Positions 7,634 through 15,808 of a DNA stretch of 23,965 bases are shown one piece after another. The stretch covers positions 1 through 23,965 of the forward strand of contig JAFWRV010000233.1 of the NCBI GenBank assembly GCA_017519685.1, given 5' to 3'. The translations under genes were made by a program, and so were the position numbers. A model generated the notes under the pieces. That model did no database searches. It was not told where the DNA came from and saw only the letters and a list, made by a program, of their open reading frames with translations. Each line of letters opens with the position of its first letter. Positions within the stretch are counted from its first letter, which is position 1. This DNA comes from Clostridia bacterium (lineage in GTDB: Bacteria > Bacillota > Clostridia > Oscillospirales > Acutalibacteraceae).

Positions 7634-9181
7634 ATGAAAGATTTTTACATACCTTCGGTGCGGGAGCTTCTCGATTCCGCCGAGAAGGAGTACGGTGATA
7701 AAACATTTATAAAGTACATTCAGGACGATACTCTTTATGAAAAAAGCTATCGTGAGGTCAGACGCGACGCCATGGCTGTCTGCCGTTATCTGCGCAGTAT
7801 TTCGGGCAGCAAAAAGCATATAGCGGTCGCCGGCAAAACAAGTTACCTCTATATCGTCTATCTTCTCGGTATTCTCATCAGCGGAAATGTCGCCATTCCG
7901 TTTTCTCCCGATATTTCGGTCAAGGAAGCGATTTCCCTTTTCAACGAAGCGGACATTGACATGCTGATGTATGAGGAGGAATTCTCCGAAAAGGCGACCC
8001 TTATCGTCCGTTCCTGCGAAAGAATCAAATACAATCTCAATATAAGCGGCGAGGCGGCTTTTTCCACAATCTCAAAGCTGTTTTCCGACAGTTCGCCACT
8101 CTCGTTTTTCTCCGATTACAAAGTTGACAAAAACGAGTGTATCGCCATAATCTTCACCTCCGGCACCACCGGAAAAAGAAAAGGCGTTATGCTTTCAACC
8201 AACAGTCTTGTCGGTAATATCATGTACACCGACTATCTTCCCGCGCTCGGCGAGGGAGAGGTTTCGCTCTCTGTTCTTCCGATGTATCACGTTTACTGCT
8301 TCTCGGGAGACTGCATTAGAAATCTCAAGGACGGCGTTACGGTCTGTCTCAACGGGGAACTGAGAAACCTTTCTTCAAATCTTAAAAGATTTGAGCCCTC
8401 GGTTATGAGAGTTGTGCCGATGATTGCGCAGTCGCTGCTTCAGAGGGCAAACAATATGCTTTCAAAGCATCCCGAAAAATCCGTTGAGGAAGTCAAGGCA
8501 AAGGTCTTCGGCAGAAATCTCCGGTTCCTGATTTCCGGCGGCGCTTATCTCAGCCCCGCGATTGTTGAGGGATATAAAAAATTCGGAATTATTCTGCGCC
8601 AGGGATACGGTATGACCGAAGCCGGCTGCCGTATCAGCGTTCCCGACGAAGATGTTTCGCTGGACTCGGTCGGCAGAGTTATTGATATCTGCGATGTCCG
8701 TATTCAGGACGGCGAAATACAGGTTCACACGCCTTCGGTTATGCTCGGTTACTATAAAAGCCCCGAAGAAACCGAAAAAATCTTCACCTCCGACGGCTGG
8801 CTCAGGACAGGCGATATCGGCTATGTGACCGATGACCGTCAGCTCTTCATAACAGGCCGTCTGAAAAATATTATAATTCTTTCCGGCGGGGAAAACGTTT
8901 CCCCCGAGGCAATAGAAAAGAAATTCACAGATGTTCCCGAAGTTTCGGAGGTCATTGTTTTCGCGGAAAACGACCGGATTAAAGCGGGCGTTTATCCCGA
9001 TTACGATTACTGCGCGCGCAACAGAATTGATGACATAAAGGCCGCTGTTGAAGCAAAAGTCAAAAAGATGAATTCCACCGCAAAGGCATCCCATGTCATT
9101 TCAGAAGTATTAATCAGCGAAGAGCCGTTTGAAAAAACCGGCAGCGGCAAAATAAAAAGGAAAGTTATAAAGGTATCATAA
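7634..9181 (+). CDS. stand-alone AMP-forming acyl/aminoacyl ligase (adenylation enzyme)
   Basis: The enzyme activates a carboxylic acid as acyl-AMP and passes it to CoA or, given its neighbours, to a carrier protein. The 515 residues show the ANL-superfamily motifs in order: FTSGTTGKRKG (174-184) for the phosphate loop, GYGMTEAG (324-331), RTGDIGY (391-397), GRLKN (408-412) and the C-terminal catalytic Lys506 in GSGKIKRK. The ATG at 7634 follows GAGGT and is preferred to a GTG at 7604 that has no ribosome site. The stop TAA shares its last base with the ATG of the condensation gene, so the two are translationally coupled. The substrate cannot be read from the sequence; a fatty acid and an amino acid are both possible. 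A DltA role is unlikely because no DltB or DltD lies beside it. Confidence 0.87.
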   Translation: MKDFYIPSVRELLDSAEKEYGDKTFIKYIQDDTLYEKSYREVRRDAMAVCRYLRSISGSKKHIAVAGKTSYLYIVYLLGILISGNVAIPFSPDISVKEAISLFNEADIDMLMYEEEFSEKATLIVRSCERIKYNLNISGEAAFSTISKLFSDSSPLSFFSDYKVDKNECIAIIFTSGTTGKRKGVMLSTNSLVGNIMYTDYLPALGEGEVSLSVLPMYHVYCFSGDCIRNLKDGVTVCLNGELRNLSSNLKRFEPSVMRVVPMIAQSLLQRANNMLSKHPEKSVEEVKAKVFGRNLRFLISGGAYLSPAIVEGYKKFGIILRQGYGMTEAGCRISVPDEDVSLDSVGRVIDICDVRIQDGEIQVHTPSVMLGYYKSPEETEKIFTSDGWLRTGDIGYVTDDRQLFITGRLKNIIILSGGENVSPEAIEKKFTDVPEVSEVIVFAENDRIKAGVYPDYDYCARNRIDDIKAAVEAKVKKMNSTAKASHVISEVLISEEPFEKTGSGKIKRKVIKVS

Positions 9182-10557
9182 TGAACGAAAAACAGTATTA
9201 CCCGTTGACTCCCGCTCAGGAAATGATATACCTGATGCTGAAATACAGCTTTTTTCACAAACAGGTTACTCAGATTCCCGCTTCAATCATTGTTAAAAGA
9301 AAAATAGATTTTGACCTGCTCAAGAAAGCGCTTGACATTGAGGTTGAAAGAAACGACTGCCTGAGAATGAGCTTTGCCAAAAAGCACGGAAAACCCGTTC
9401 AAAGCTTCTCAGACAAAGCGGTAAAATTCGATGTCCCCGTTCTGACATTCAAGACAAAAGAGGAGCAGGAAAACTACTTCAACGCCGACGCTCAGATTCC
9501 GGTCAAATATCTGAAAAACGAAATCGCGAGATTCCGTTTCTTCAATTCATTTGACGGCAGATACGGAATTTATATCAATGTTTTCCATCTCGTTATGGAC
9601 GCTTCGGCTGTTTTCACCTTCTTCTCGGATCTGCTCGCAATTTACGAGCATCTTGAAACAGGCGCGCCTATGCCCGCTCCCCTCGGCTCATTTGAAGAAA
9701 CGGTGAAGAAAGAACTCGCTTATATCAACAATCCCGAAAGAGTCAAAAAAGATGAGGAGTGGTTCCGCGAGTTTTACACCAAAGACGGCGAGCCGATATG
9801 GAACGGCGTTCAGGGTCCCGGTCCGCTTGACAAGGTCAGAAAGAAAAAGCCCGATAAAAAATATGTCGCGGCGTTTGACCCGATTCACGACAAGGCGGAG
9901 CTCGAAAAGAAACCGCTTTCTCCGGAGGACAGCAAAATCATCCTCGACTTTATGGAGAAAAACGGAATCAGCGGCGAATGCCTCGTTCAGCTCGGAATGC
10001 GTCTTCACGTCGGCAAAATCAATCACAGACACGACGACACATATTTTGTGGTCCTCTGCACAAGAAGAAGGACCCTTGCCGAAAAGCGCAGCGGCGGTTC
10101 AATGACATCCATTCTTCCCTGGCGTCTTATTCTTCCCGAAACCCTTACGTTCAGCGAAGCGCTTGATAAAATGAAGGCGTTCCAGGGCGATATTTTCCGT
10201 CACATGGACTTCCCCTACAATAATTACCGCGCCCTTGAGGGCGAGTATTTCGGCTACGGTCCCGCCGACGGCTCCTCTACAATGATGTTTTCCTGGTTCC
10301 CGCTTGAAAACAGCACAATGAACGGCTGGGAATATGAATTCAACGGTTACAACCTCGGCAGATATGTTATGCCTCTTTACAGTTATTCAATGAAGGACGC
10401 CTCAAGCGGCGGTCTGAAATTTGCCTATCTTCACAGAACAGCCATGATAAGCAAAGAGGATATCGACTCCCTTCATGACAATACCGTAAAAGCCCTTGTC
10501 GCGGGATGCTCAAACCCGGATCTCACGCTCGGCAGTATTATGGATATGATAGATTAA
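9181..10557 (+). CDS. stand-alone condensation-domain acyltransferase
   Basis: The 458-residue protein belongs to the NRPS condensation/CoA-dependent acyltransferase superfamily, which joins an activated acyl group to an amine or alcohol. The N-terminal YYPLTPAQEMIYLML (6-20) matches motif C1 and RNDCLRMSF (57-65) matches C2. VFHLVMDAS (134-142) matches the HHxxxDG motif: the catalytic His136 and the structural Asp140 are kept, the first His is Phe and the Gly is Ala. No DFGWG motif is obvious. It is soluble, with no membrane segment or signal peptide. It starts on the last base of the ligase stop and ends 12 bases before the carrier gene, so ligase, condensation enzyme and carrier form one unit. 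The acceptor molecule is unknown. The degenerate His-Asp motif resembles wax-ester or PapA-type acyltransferases as much as peptide-forming domains. Confidence 0.83.
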   Translation: MNEKQYYPLTPAQEMIYLMLKYSFFHKQVTQIPASIIVKRKIDFDLLKKALDIEVERNDCLRMSFAKKHGKPVQSFSDKAVKFDVPVLTFKTKEEQENYFNADAQIPVKYLKNEIARFRFFNSFDGRYGIYINVFHLVMDASAVFTFFSDLLAIYEHLETGAPMPAPLGSFEETVKKELAYINNPERVKKDEEWFREFYTKDGEPIWNGVQGPGPLDKVRKKKPDKKYVAAFDPIHDKAELEKKPLSPEDSKIILDFMEKNGISGECLVQLGMRLHVGKINHRHDDTYFVVLCTRRRTLAEKRSGGSMTSILPWRLILPETLTFSEALDKMKAFQGDIFRHMDFPYNNYRALEGEYFGYGPADGSSTMMFSWFPLENSTMNGWEYEFNGYNLGRYVMPLYSYSMKDASSGGLKFAYLHRTAMISKEDIDSLHDNTVKALVAGCSNPDLTLGSIMDMID

Positions 10558-10569
10558 AGGAGAATTGAA

Positions 10570-10794
10570 ATGCTTGAACAAATCAGAGAAGTTATATGCA
10601 ACTATGTTGACGTTGATCCGGAAACCATAACAGCAGACGCGTCTCTGCGCTCCGACCTCTCAATGAGCTCGCTCGATCTGATTAACGTCGCGGTTGAAAT
10701 TGAGGACACTTTTGATATCTCGCTCCCCAACTCCGACATGCAGAATATCACCACCGTCGGTGAACTGATTACCTATATAGAAGTTAATAAATAA
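10570..10794 (+). CDS. acyl/peptidyl carrier protein
   Basis: This 74-residue acidic four-helix protein carries the acyl intermediate on a phosphopantetheine arm. The attachment site is Ser34 in DLSMSSLDLINV (29-40). The usual Asp before the Ser is replaced by Ser33, but the Ser-Leu-Asp core and helix 2 are intact. AGGAG ends eight bases before the ATG. It closes the ligase-condensation-carrier cassette and is followed at once by a terminator. The small set with one carrier implies a single condensation and not a chain-building synthetase. No phosphopantetheinyl transferase is nearby, so one must be supplied from elsewhere. Confidence 0.9.
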   Translation: MLEQIREVICNYVDVDPETITADASLRSDLSMSSLDLINVAVEIEDTFDISLPNSDMQNITTVGELITYIEVNK

Positions 10795-10805
10795 CAGTTT
10801 TTCAT

Positions 10806-10831
10806 AAGCAGGCCTTGTGCCTGCTTTTTTT
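10806..10831 (+). terminator. rho-independent terminator of the ligase-condensation-carrier operon
   Basis: An 8-bp stem (AAGCAGGC / GCCTGCTT) with a five-base loop runs into seven T's, 12 bases after the carrier stop codon. It separates the cassette from the macroglobulin gene. Confidence 0.9.
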
Positions 10832-10847
10832 GTTAACAAACTGTAAA

Positions 10848-10881
10848 TTTGCGGATTTGTATGTAACAGTATAATATGTTA
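10848..10881 (+). promoter_or_regulatory. possible promoter of the macroglobulin lipoprotein gene, with dyad
   Basis: A perfect TATAAT (10870-10875) sits about 60 bases before the ribosome site. The -35 is poor (TTTGCG at 10848-10853, spacer 16). Short inverted repeats TAACA (10864-10868) and TGTTA (10877-10881) flank the -10, and TGTTAACA recurs at 10831-10838, so a repressor or activator may bind here. A second TATAAT lies at 10890-10895. Confidence 0.35.
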
Positions 10882-10942
10882 TGTGTACTTATAATCAGAA
10901 AGGCTCAACGGATTTTCAATTACATTTATAAGGGGAATTCAA

Positions 10943-13900
10943 ATGAAAAAGAAAATTTTTATCAGACTGTTATCCTTCGCTCTCTGCCTTATTGTGCTGC
11001 TCGGCTCAACAGGCTGCTCCCTTTTCGGCGGAAAAGAGGAAACTGACGGGGATGTTTCAGCGATATCGCTGATAAGCTCGATTGCATCAAGTGAAATCAG
11101 AAACAACCTGATTCCGCTTGACGCCGACTTCAACATCCTGACGACAAAAAACGTTGCCGCCGATGTGCTCAAGCAGATGATTAAGACAGAGCCCGAAATC
11201 GATTTCTCGATTGAAAAGGTTTCAAGCAAAAATTATAAGCTCACGCCCGCGGAGCCTCTTGAAGATTCTTCGCTTTTCAGAATCAAAGCTGTTACGGGCA
11301 GCAAGACGGCTTATGAGTGGGCATCCCAGACTGACGGCTCGCTGCGGATTCTGGATTACAGTCCCTCACAACGTGCCGACGCGACCGAAGGAGTCGCAAT
11401 TAAACTGTCCTGCTATGATGTCACGAATTTCCCGGAATGCTTTTCAATTTCTCCGGAGGTAGAGGGAAAATGTGTTCATAACGGTAAAAGCTGGATATTT
11501 ATTCCGGATAACGACCTTAATGAGGGAGAATATACCGTAACCGTTTCGGGCGATCTTTCCACATCAACCGGAAAAACTCTCGGTAACGACTTTTCTTTTT
11601 CTTTTCTTGTTTCCGATAAAAGTCACTATTTTGAAACTCTTTATTCCTACAATAGTTCAAACGACTCTTTTTCCGAAGGAGAAAGACCCCGCGTTTCATT
11701 CAGAGCATCTTCTCCGGACAGCATCGACGCGGAAGTTTTCTCAATCAGTGATGAATTATTCTCAGGTATTCTTGAAGACGAAAGTTACGATAAAAGATTT
11801 TCCTGCATTAATACAATTAAAAAAGGAACAAGCGTCGATACTTTCACCGTCAAAGCGGATGAAATCAAAACCCGCGGTTTCGCTGACGTCAGCAACGTCG
11901 ATTATCTTGAATATCCGCGCAGTTATCCCGCGGGAAAATATATCGCCCGTTTTACAGACGAATTCGGCGTCACCGATTATCAGCTTTTCCAGGTCAGCGA
12001 TTTCTCTGTTTACGCTCTTTCAATAACCGGTTCCGTAAATGTATGGGTCAACAGCGTCAAAACCGGAAAGCCTGTTTCCGGATGCAATGTCACTCTCGGC
12101 ACAACTTCTCTGAAGACCGACAAAAACGGTATCGCTTCTTTCGACGGTAAAGCCTGCCGCAAAGGTCTTCTCAAGGTGGAAAACGGTTCTCAGGATACTT
12201 TTTATACCCATCTGTCATCCCGCTCATCCTATAACGGAAGATATGACTATTATACCGACCTGTATCTCTCATCAACGCTCTACGCTCCCGGCGACACCGT
12301 CAATGTTTTCGGCTGTGTCATGCCGAGATACGGCAAAAAAGCGCCGGACAAAGTCCTGCTTGACTGTGAAGACAGAGGATTTGTTGAGGTTACCCCCGAT
12401 AAAAACGGGTGCTTTACCTATTCTTACGTAACCCAGCTTCCCCCGGATGACTGGGGAAATATCGAACTTTGCATTGAGAACGATCACAATATTGATTATT
12501 GTAATTCTGCCTACTACTCGGTTTCAACCTATCTTCTTCCGAGTTCATCGCTGACAATCGAAACAGATAAAATCGCGTACTCTCTTGAAGACAGCATTGA
12601 TATTACCGTAACGGCAACCGCTTTTGACGGAACTCCTCAGAAAGATTTACCTCTCAGAATAGAATTTCTCGGCATAAATTCATACGACGCAACAGACGAA
12701 GACGGCGTTCTGAAACTGCATTTTGACAGGATCGCGGATGAATTTGATTTCGATATGTACGAAGATTATTACGGCTCAGTTGATACATTTTGTGTTGAAG
12801 CAAGCGTTGATGTTGCGGATGAGGATCCGGACAGCACCTTCTCCGATACCCTTATAATCGCTTACTCCGACTATTTTGCCGAAGCGACAATCAACCGTAA
12901 TAATGTGATGACCGTGAAAACCTATGAAGTTGATATGTCAAAGCTCCATTCTCTTTCCGAAAGCGAGATAACCTATGATTATTATGGTATTTCTCCGGAT
13001 TTGTACAGAGGAAAACCCGTTGACAAAGACTTCGGTATTTCATCGGAAGAAATCTATGAAGTCAAAAAAGAAAAAGACGTTTACTATGATTACATTTTAA
13101 ACAAAACCGTCAGAGAATATCAGACAGAAACCGAAAAACGCAATCTTTACTCCGGCGCGGCTTCAACGCAGAACGGTACGTTTTCCTTTGATTTTACTCC
13201 CTATATTAAACATGACGGCAGGATTGATATAGACCTCTTATTTAAATGCGGTGATTATTCGTATAAAGAATTCGTATATAATGAGCGCTTTTCCTATCTG
13301 TACGGTTATACTTCTCTTAACGCAAGTACCGGATATTCGATTGATACCGGCAATTCGGATAAATACAATGTCGGCGATACCGTAAACGCAAAAATCATCG
13401 ATAAAAAAGGAAACGAGCCGGAAGTGACATCCGCTCTGTTCATAACAGCCGCTCCCGACAGAAGAGAAATATTCACATGCGACACCGCGGATGTTTCTTT
13501 TGAATTCAATAAAAACTACAAAGACCTGGCAGTCCTTTACGCGGCGTTCGTTATTGACGGCAAAGTTCTCGCCTGTGACTCCGTCACACTCAAATCGGAA
13601 TTTGATTTCAATCTCGCTGTCAATGCGATTGCGGACAAAGAATCATACCGTCCCGGCGACAAGGTAACCCTTGATATCTCCGTTACCGACACAGACGGAA
13701 ATCCCGTTTCCTGCGGCGGCGTGACAAATGTTGTTGACGAAGCGCTTTTTGCCATCTCTTATAATGACCCGTCCGTCGATGAATATGACTTATCCGATTA
13801 CAGTTATATCTATATATCAACCTGGTTGCCGACTCCGCCTGCCGATGAAACCGGAGGAGGCGGAGGTGACGGCGCTCCCAGACACAACTTTGAAGACGCG

Positions 13901-15715
13901 CCGTTCTTTGGAATTTTCGAAACCGGCAGCGACGGCAAAGCGACGGTAACCTTCACCCTTCCCGACTCGGTAACATCCTGGCACACAACGGTCAGGGCAA
14001 TTGATTCGGAAGGAAGAAACGGATATATTGAATTAAGCATTGTTTCAACCCTTGATTTTTATTTATACACGCTCGGCTCCGACAGTTTCAAGGAGAAGGA
14101 TGATGTTGTTATTTCCGCAAAAGGAATGAGCAAAGTTCTTTCCTCAACCGAAACCGGCTCTTTCTCGGCGGTTCTCCTTGACAGGGAAGGACGGGAACTG
14201 ACTGAAACTCAGACCGCCGAAACCGCTTTGAACGAAACCGTTTCGTTCAATTTCGGAAAACAGCCGCAGGGAGATTATAAAATCCGTGTTTCCGCTGAAT
14301 CAAACGGTTACAAAGACGCGGTTGAAAAGGAAATAAAAGTTGTCGCCTCGGAACTTACAGCCGATGTTGTTTCGGAGCGTCCTCTCGGAAAGAATACCTC
14401 CCTTGACATAGACGCTCCTTACAGGTCGGGTATCCGCCTTGTTGACGCTCAATATGCCGAGTACCAAAGTATTATTGATAAGCTGTTTTCTTTCTCCGGT
14501 TCGGAACCCGAGATGCGGATTGCGCGCAAATTTGCCGAGACCTGGCTGAGCAAGGGTTTCAATTCGGATAACATACCCCGGGAACTCAATACTGATTATT
14601 GGGGATTCGGAAAAGACGTAGAATACCTCGCAAAACACAGTTTTGTTTTTCCGTACACAAATGTAAAAAATGACTACTCCGTTTATGAAGAAGTGGTTGA
14701 TTCTTTTGACAGTTTTATCTCCGATGATACGGCGTCCACGCTTACAAGACCGGAAAAAATAATGTATCTTGTCTATCTCGCCTCGGCAAATGAACCGGTT
14801 CTTTCAATGCTTGAAATATACAATAACAAGTTTGACAGTCTGACAGACGAAGAAAAGACCTGGCTCGGTCTTGCTTACGCGTCGGCAGGTGATTTCGGAA
14901 AAGCGAATGAAATCTACGGCAAATTGCTGCAGCTTCCGAACTTTGAAAGCGACTCTCTCGTTTATAAGTCCGGCGATCTTTATCAGGAAGAATACCTGAC
15001 CTCGCTTATTTCAATGCTCGCCTTCAGACTCAACGCTCCCGAAAGCAACCGTTTCATGGATTACCTTATCAATCATGAGTTCAAGCGTTATCTGCCCGCG
15101 TTCGCGCTGATTTCATATATTCTCAACTATATCGGCGATGACCCCGTAACAGACAGGGTAACCGTAAACTGCGGCGGCCGCAAAGAGAAAATCGAATTTC
15201 TGTCAACAGAAAGTTATTTCCTCTCCCTCTCTCCGGAAGAAATAAAAAATGCCGTATTCACCTGTGATGACTGCGAAGTTACGGCTGTATGCAATTACCG
15301 TTCGTCTGTAAACACCGCCGTAACGGAACAAAACAGAGCTTCGGATATAGAAGTTGATATGCCCGAAACAATACAAAAGGGCGAATGGTTTGACGTAAAA
15401 ATCTACGTGTACGCTTCAGATGACAAAGAATGCTGTGATCTGAACCTCATTTTACCGGCAGGCATAAAGACAGAGGGCAATTTTGACTACAACCGGGATG
15501 ATAACGATGACATCTATGTCGGCGGTCACGCGCTGCCCGATAACAGAACCGTTTCCATGTATCTTTACGGCTCAACCGTATATGAAATCAATCTGAGATG
15601 TCTCGCCTCGGTTGCCGGAAACTTCACGATGGAAAAAATGATCGCAACGGAATGCTCAAATCGCGACATTCATGTTTCCGAAGAAAAAACCATAACAGTA
15701 ACAGACCGGGCGTAA
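10943..15715 (+). CDS. alpha-2-macroglobulin-like lipoprotein lacking the thioester
   Basis: Bacterial macroglobulins are anchored surface or periplasmic proteins thought to trap attacking proteases. The 1590-residue protein has a signal peptide with lipobox-like STGC (Cys25). An Ig-like beta domain (about 135-235) follows, then repeated macroglobulin-type beta domains. APGDTVNVFG begins an MG2-like unit near residue 440, and YRPGDKVTLDISVTD near 905 leads to VVDEALFAI near 930. A Gly-rich loop (G971-G975) sits where the bait region lies, between the MG6-like and MG7-like parts. The A2M signature DSVTSWHTTVRA is at 1008-1019. A helical region (about 1165-1430) corresponds to the thioester domain, but no CxEQ is found anywhere, so covalent trapping is not expected. 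A C-terminal beta domain ends the chain. Spacing from AGGGGAA to the ATG is normal. The gene is monocistronic, between two terminators. Confidence 0.82.
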   Translation: MKKKIFIRLLSFALCLIVLLGSTGCSLFGGKEETDGDVSAISLISSIASSEIRNNLIPLDADFNILTTKNVAADVLKQMIKTEPEIDFSIEKVSSKNYKLTPAEPLEDSSLFRIKAVTGSKTAYEWASQTDGSLRILDYSPSQRADATEGVAIKLSCYDVTNFPECFSISPEVEGKCVHNGKSWIFIPDNDLNEGEYTVTVSGDLSTSTGKTLGNDFSFSFLVSDKSHYFETLYSYNSSNDSFSEGERPRVSFRASSPDSIDAEVFSISDELFSGILEDESYDKRFSCINTIKKGTSVDTFTVKADEIKTRGFADVSNVDYLEYPRSYPAGKYIARFTDEFGVTDYQLFQVSDFSVYALSITGSVNVWVNSVKTGKPVSGCNVTLGTTSLKTDKNGIASFDGKACRKGLLKVENGSQDTFYTHLSSRSSYNGRYDYYTDLYLSSTLYAPGDTVNVFGCVMPRYGKKAPDKVLLDCEDRGFVEVTPDKNGCFTYSYVTQLPPDDWGNIELCIENDHNIDYCNSAYYSVSTYLLPSSSLTIETDKIAYSLEDSIDITVTATAFDGTPQKDLPLRIEFLGINSYDATDEDGVLKLHFDRIADEFDFDMYEDYYGSVDTFCVEASVDVADEDPDSTFSDTLIIAYSDYFAEATINRNNVMTVKTYEVDMSKLHSLSESEITYDYYGISPDLYRGKPVDKDFGISSEEIYEVKKEKDVYYDYILNKTVREYQTETEKRNLYSGAASTQNGTFSFDFTPYIKHDGRIDIDLLFKCGDYSYKEFVYNERFSYLYGYTSLNASTGYSIDTGNSDKYNVGDTVNAKIIDKKGNEPEVTSALFITAAPDRREIFTCDTADVSFEFNKNYKDLAVLYAAFVIDGKVLACDSVTLKSEFDFNLAVNAIADKESYRPGDKVTLDISVTDTDGNPVSCGGVTNVVDEALFAISYNDPSVDEYDLSDYSYIYISTWLPTPPADETGGGGGDGAPRHNFEDAPFFGIFETGSDGKATVTFTLPDSVTSWHTTVRAIDSEGRNGYIELSIVSTLDFYLYTLGSDSFKEKDDVVISAKGMSKVLSSTETGSFSAVLLDREGRELTETQTAETALNETVSFNFGKQPQGDYKIRVSAESNGYKDAVEKEIKVVASELTADVVSERPLGKNTSLDIDAPYRSGIRLVDAQYAEYQSIIDKLFSFSGSEPEMRIARKFAETWLSKGFNSDNIPRELNTDYWGFGKDVEYLAKHSFVFPYTNVKNDYSVYEEVVDSFDSFISDDTASTLTRPEKIMYLVYLASANEPVLSMLEIYNNKFDSLTDEEKTWLGLAYASAGDFGKANEIYGKLLQLPNFESDSLVYKSGDLYQEEYLTSLISMLAFRLNAPESNRFMDYLINHEFKRYLPAFALISYILNYIGDDPVTDRVTVNCGGRKEKIEFLSTESYFLSLSPEEIKNAVFTCDDCEVTAVCNYRSSVNTAVTEQNRASDIEVDMPETIQKGEWFDVKIYVYASDDKECCDLNLILPAGIKTEGNFDYNRDDNDDIYVGGHALPDNRTVSMYLYGSTVYEINLRCLASVAGNFTMEKMIATECSNRDIHVSEEKTITVTDRA

Positions 15716-15749
15716 GTCCGCAGCATCTGACTTTTCATTTATCTTCCTG

Positions 15750-15798
15750 AAAAAAATTCACCGCAGGGGTCCTGAGACCTCTGCGGTGAAAACTTTTT
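15750..15798. terminator. bidirectional terminator between the macroglobulin gene and the hydrogenase operon
   Basis: A 14-bp stem with one G-T pair (15757-15770 with 15777-15790) has a six-base loop. It is followed by five T's on the + strand and by seven T's on the - strand (A's at 15750-15756). It therefore ends both convergent transcripts, with the stronger tract on the hydrogenase side. Confidence 0.92.
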
Positions 15799-15808
15799 AT
15801 ATGATTTA

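Noticed and set aside
7634..10794. D-alanylation (Dlt) operon
   Set aside because: The second gene is a condensation-type soluble enzyme, not a DltB membrane acyltransferase, and no DltD is present.
13853..13873. Simple-sequence GGA/GGC run in the macroglobulin gene as a phase-variable repeat
   Set aside because: The repeat is short and imperfect, stays in frame, and is better explained as a flexible Gly loop in the protein.
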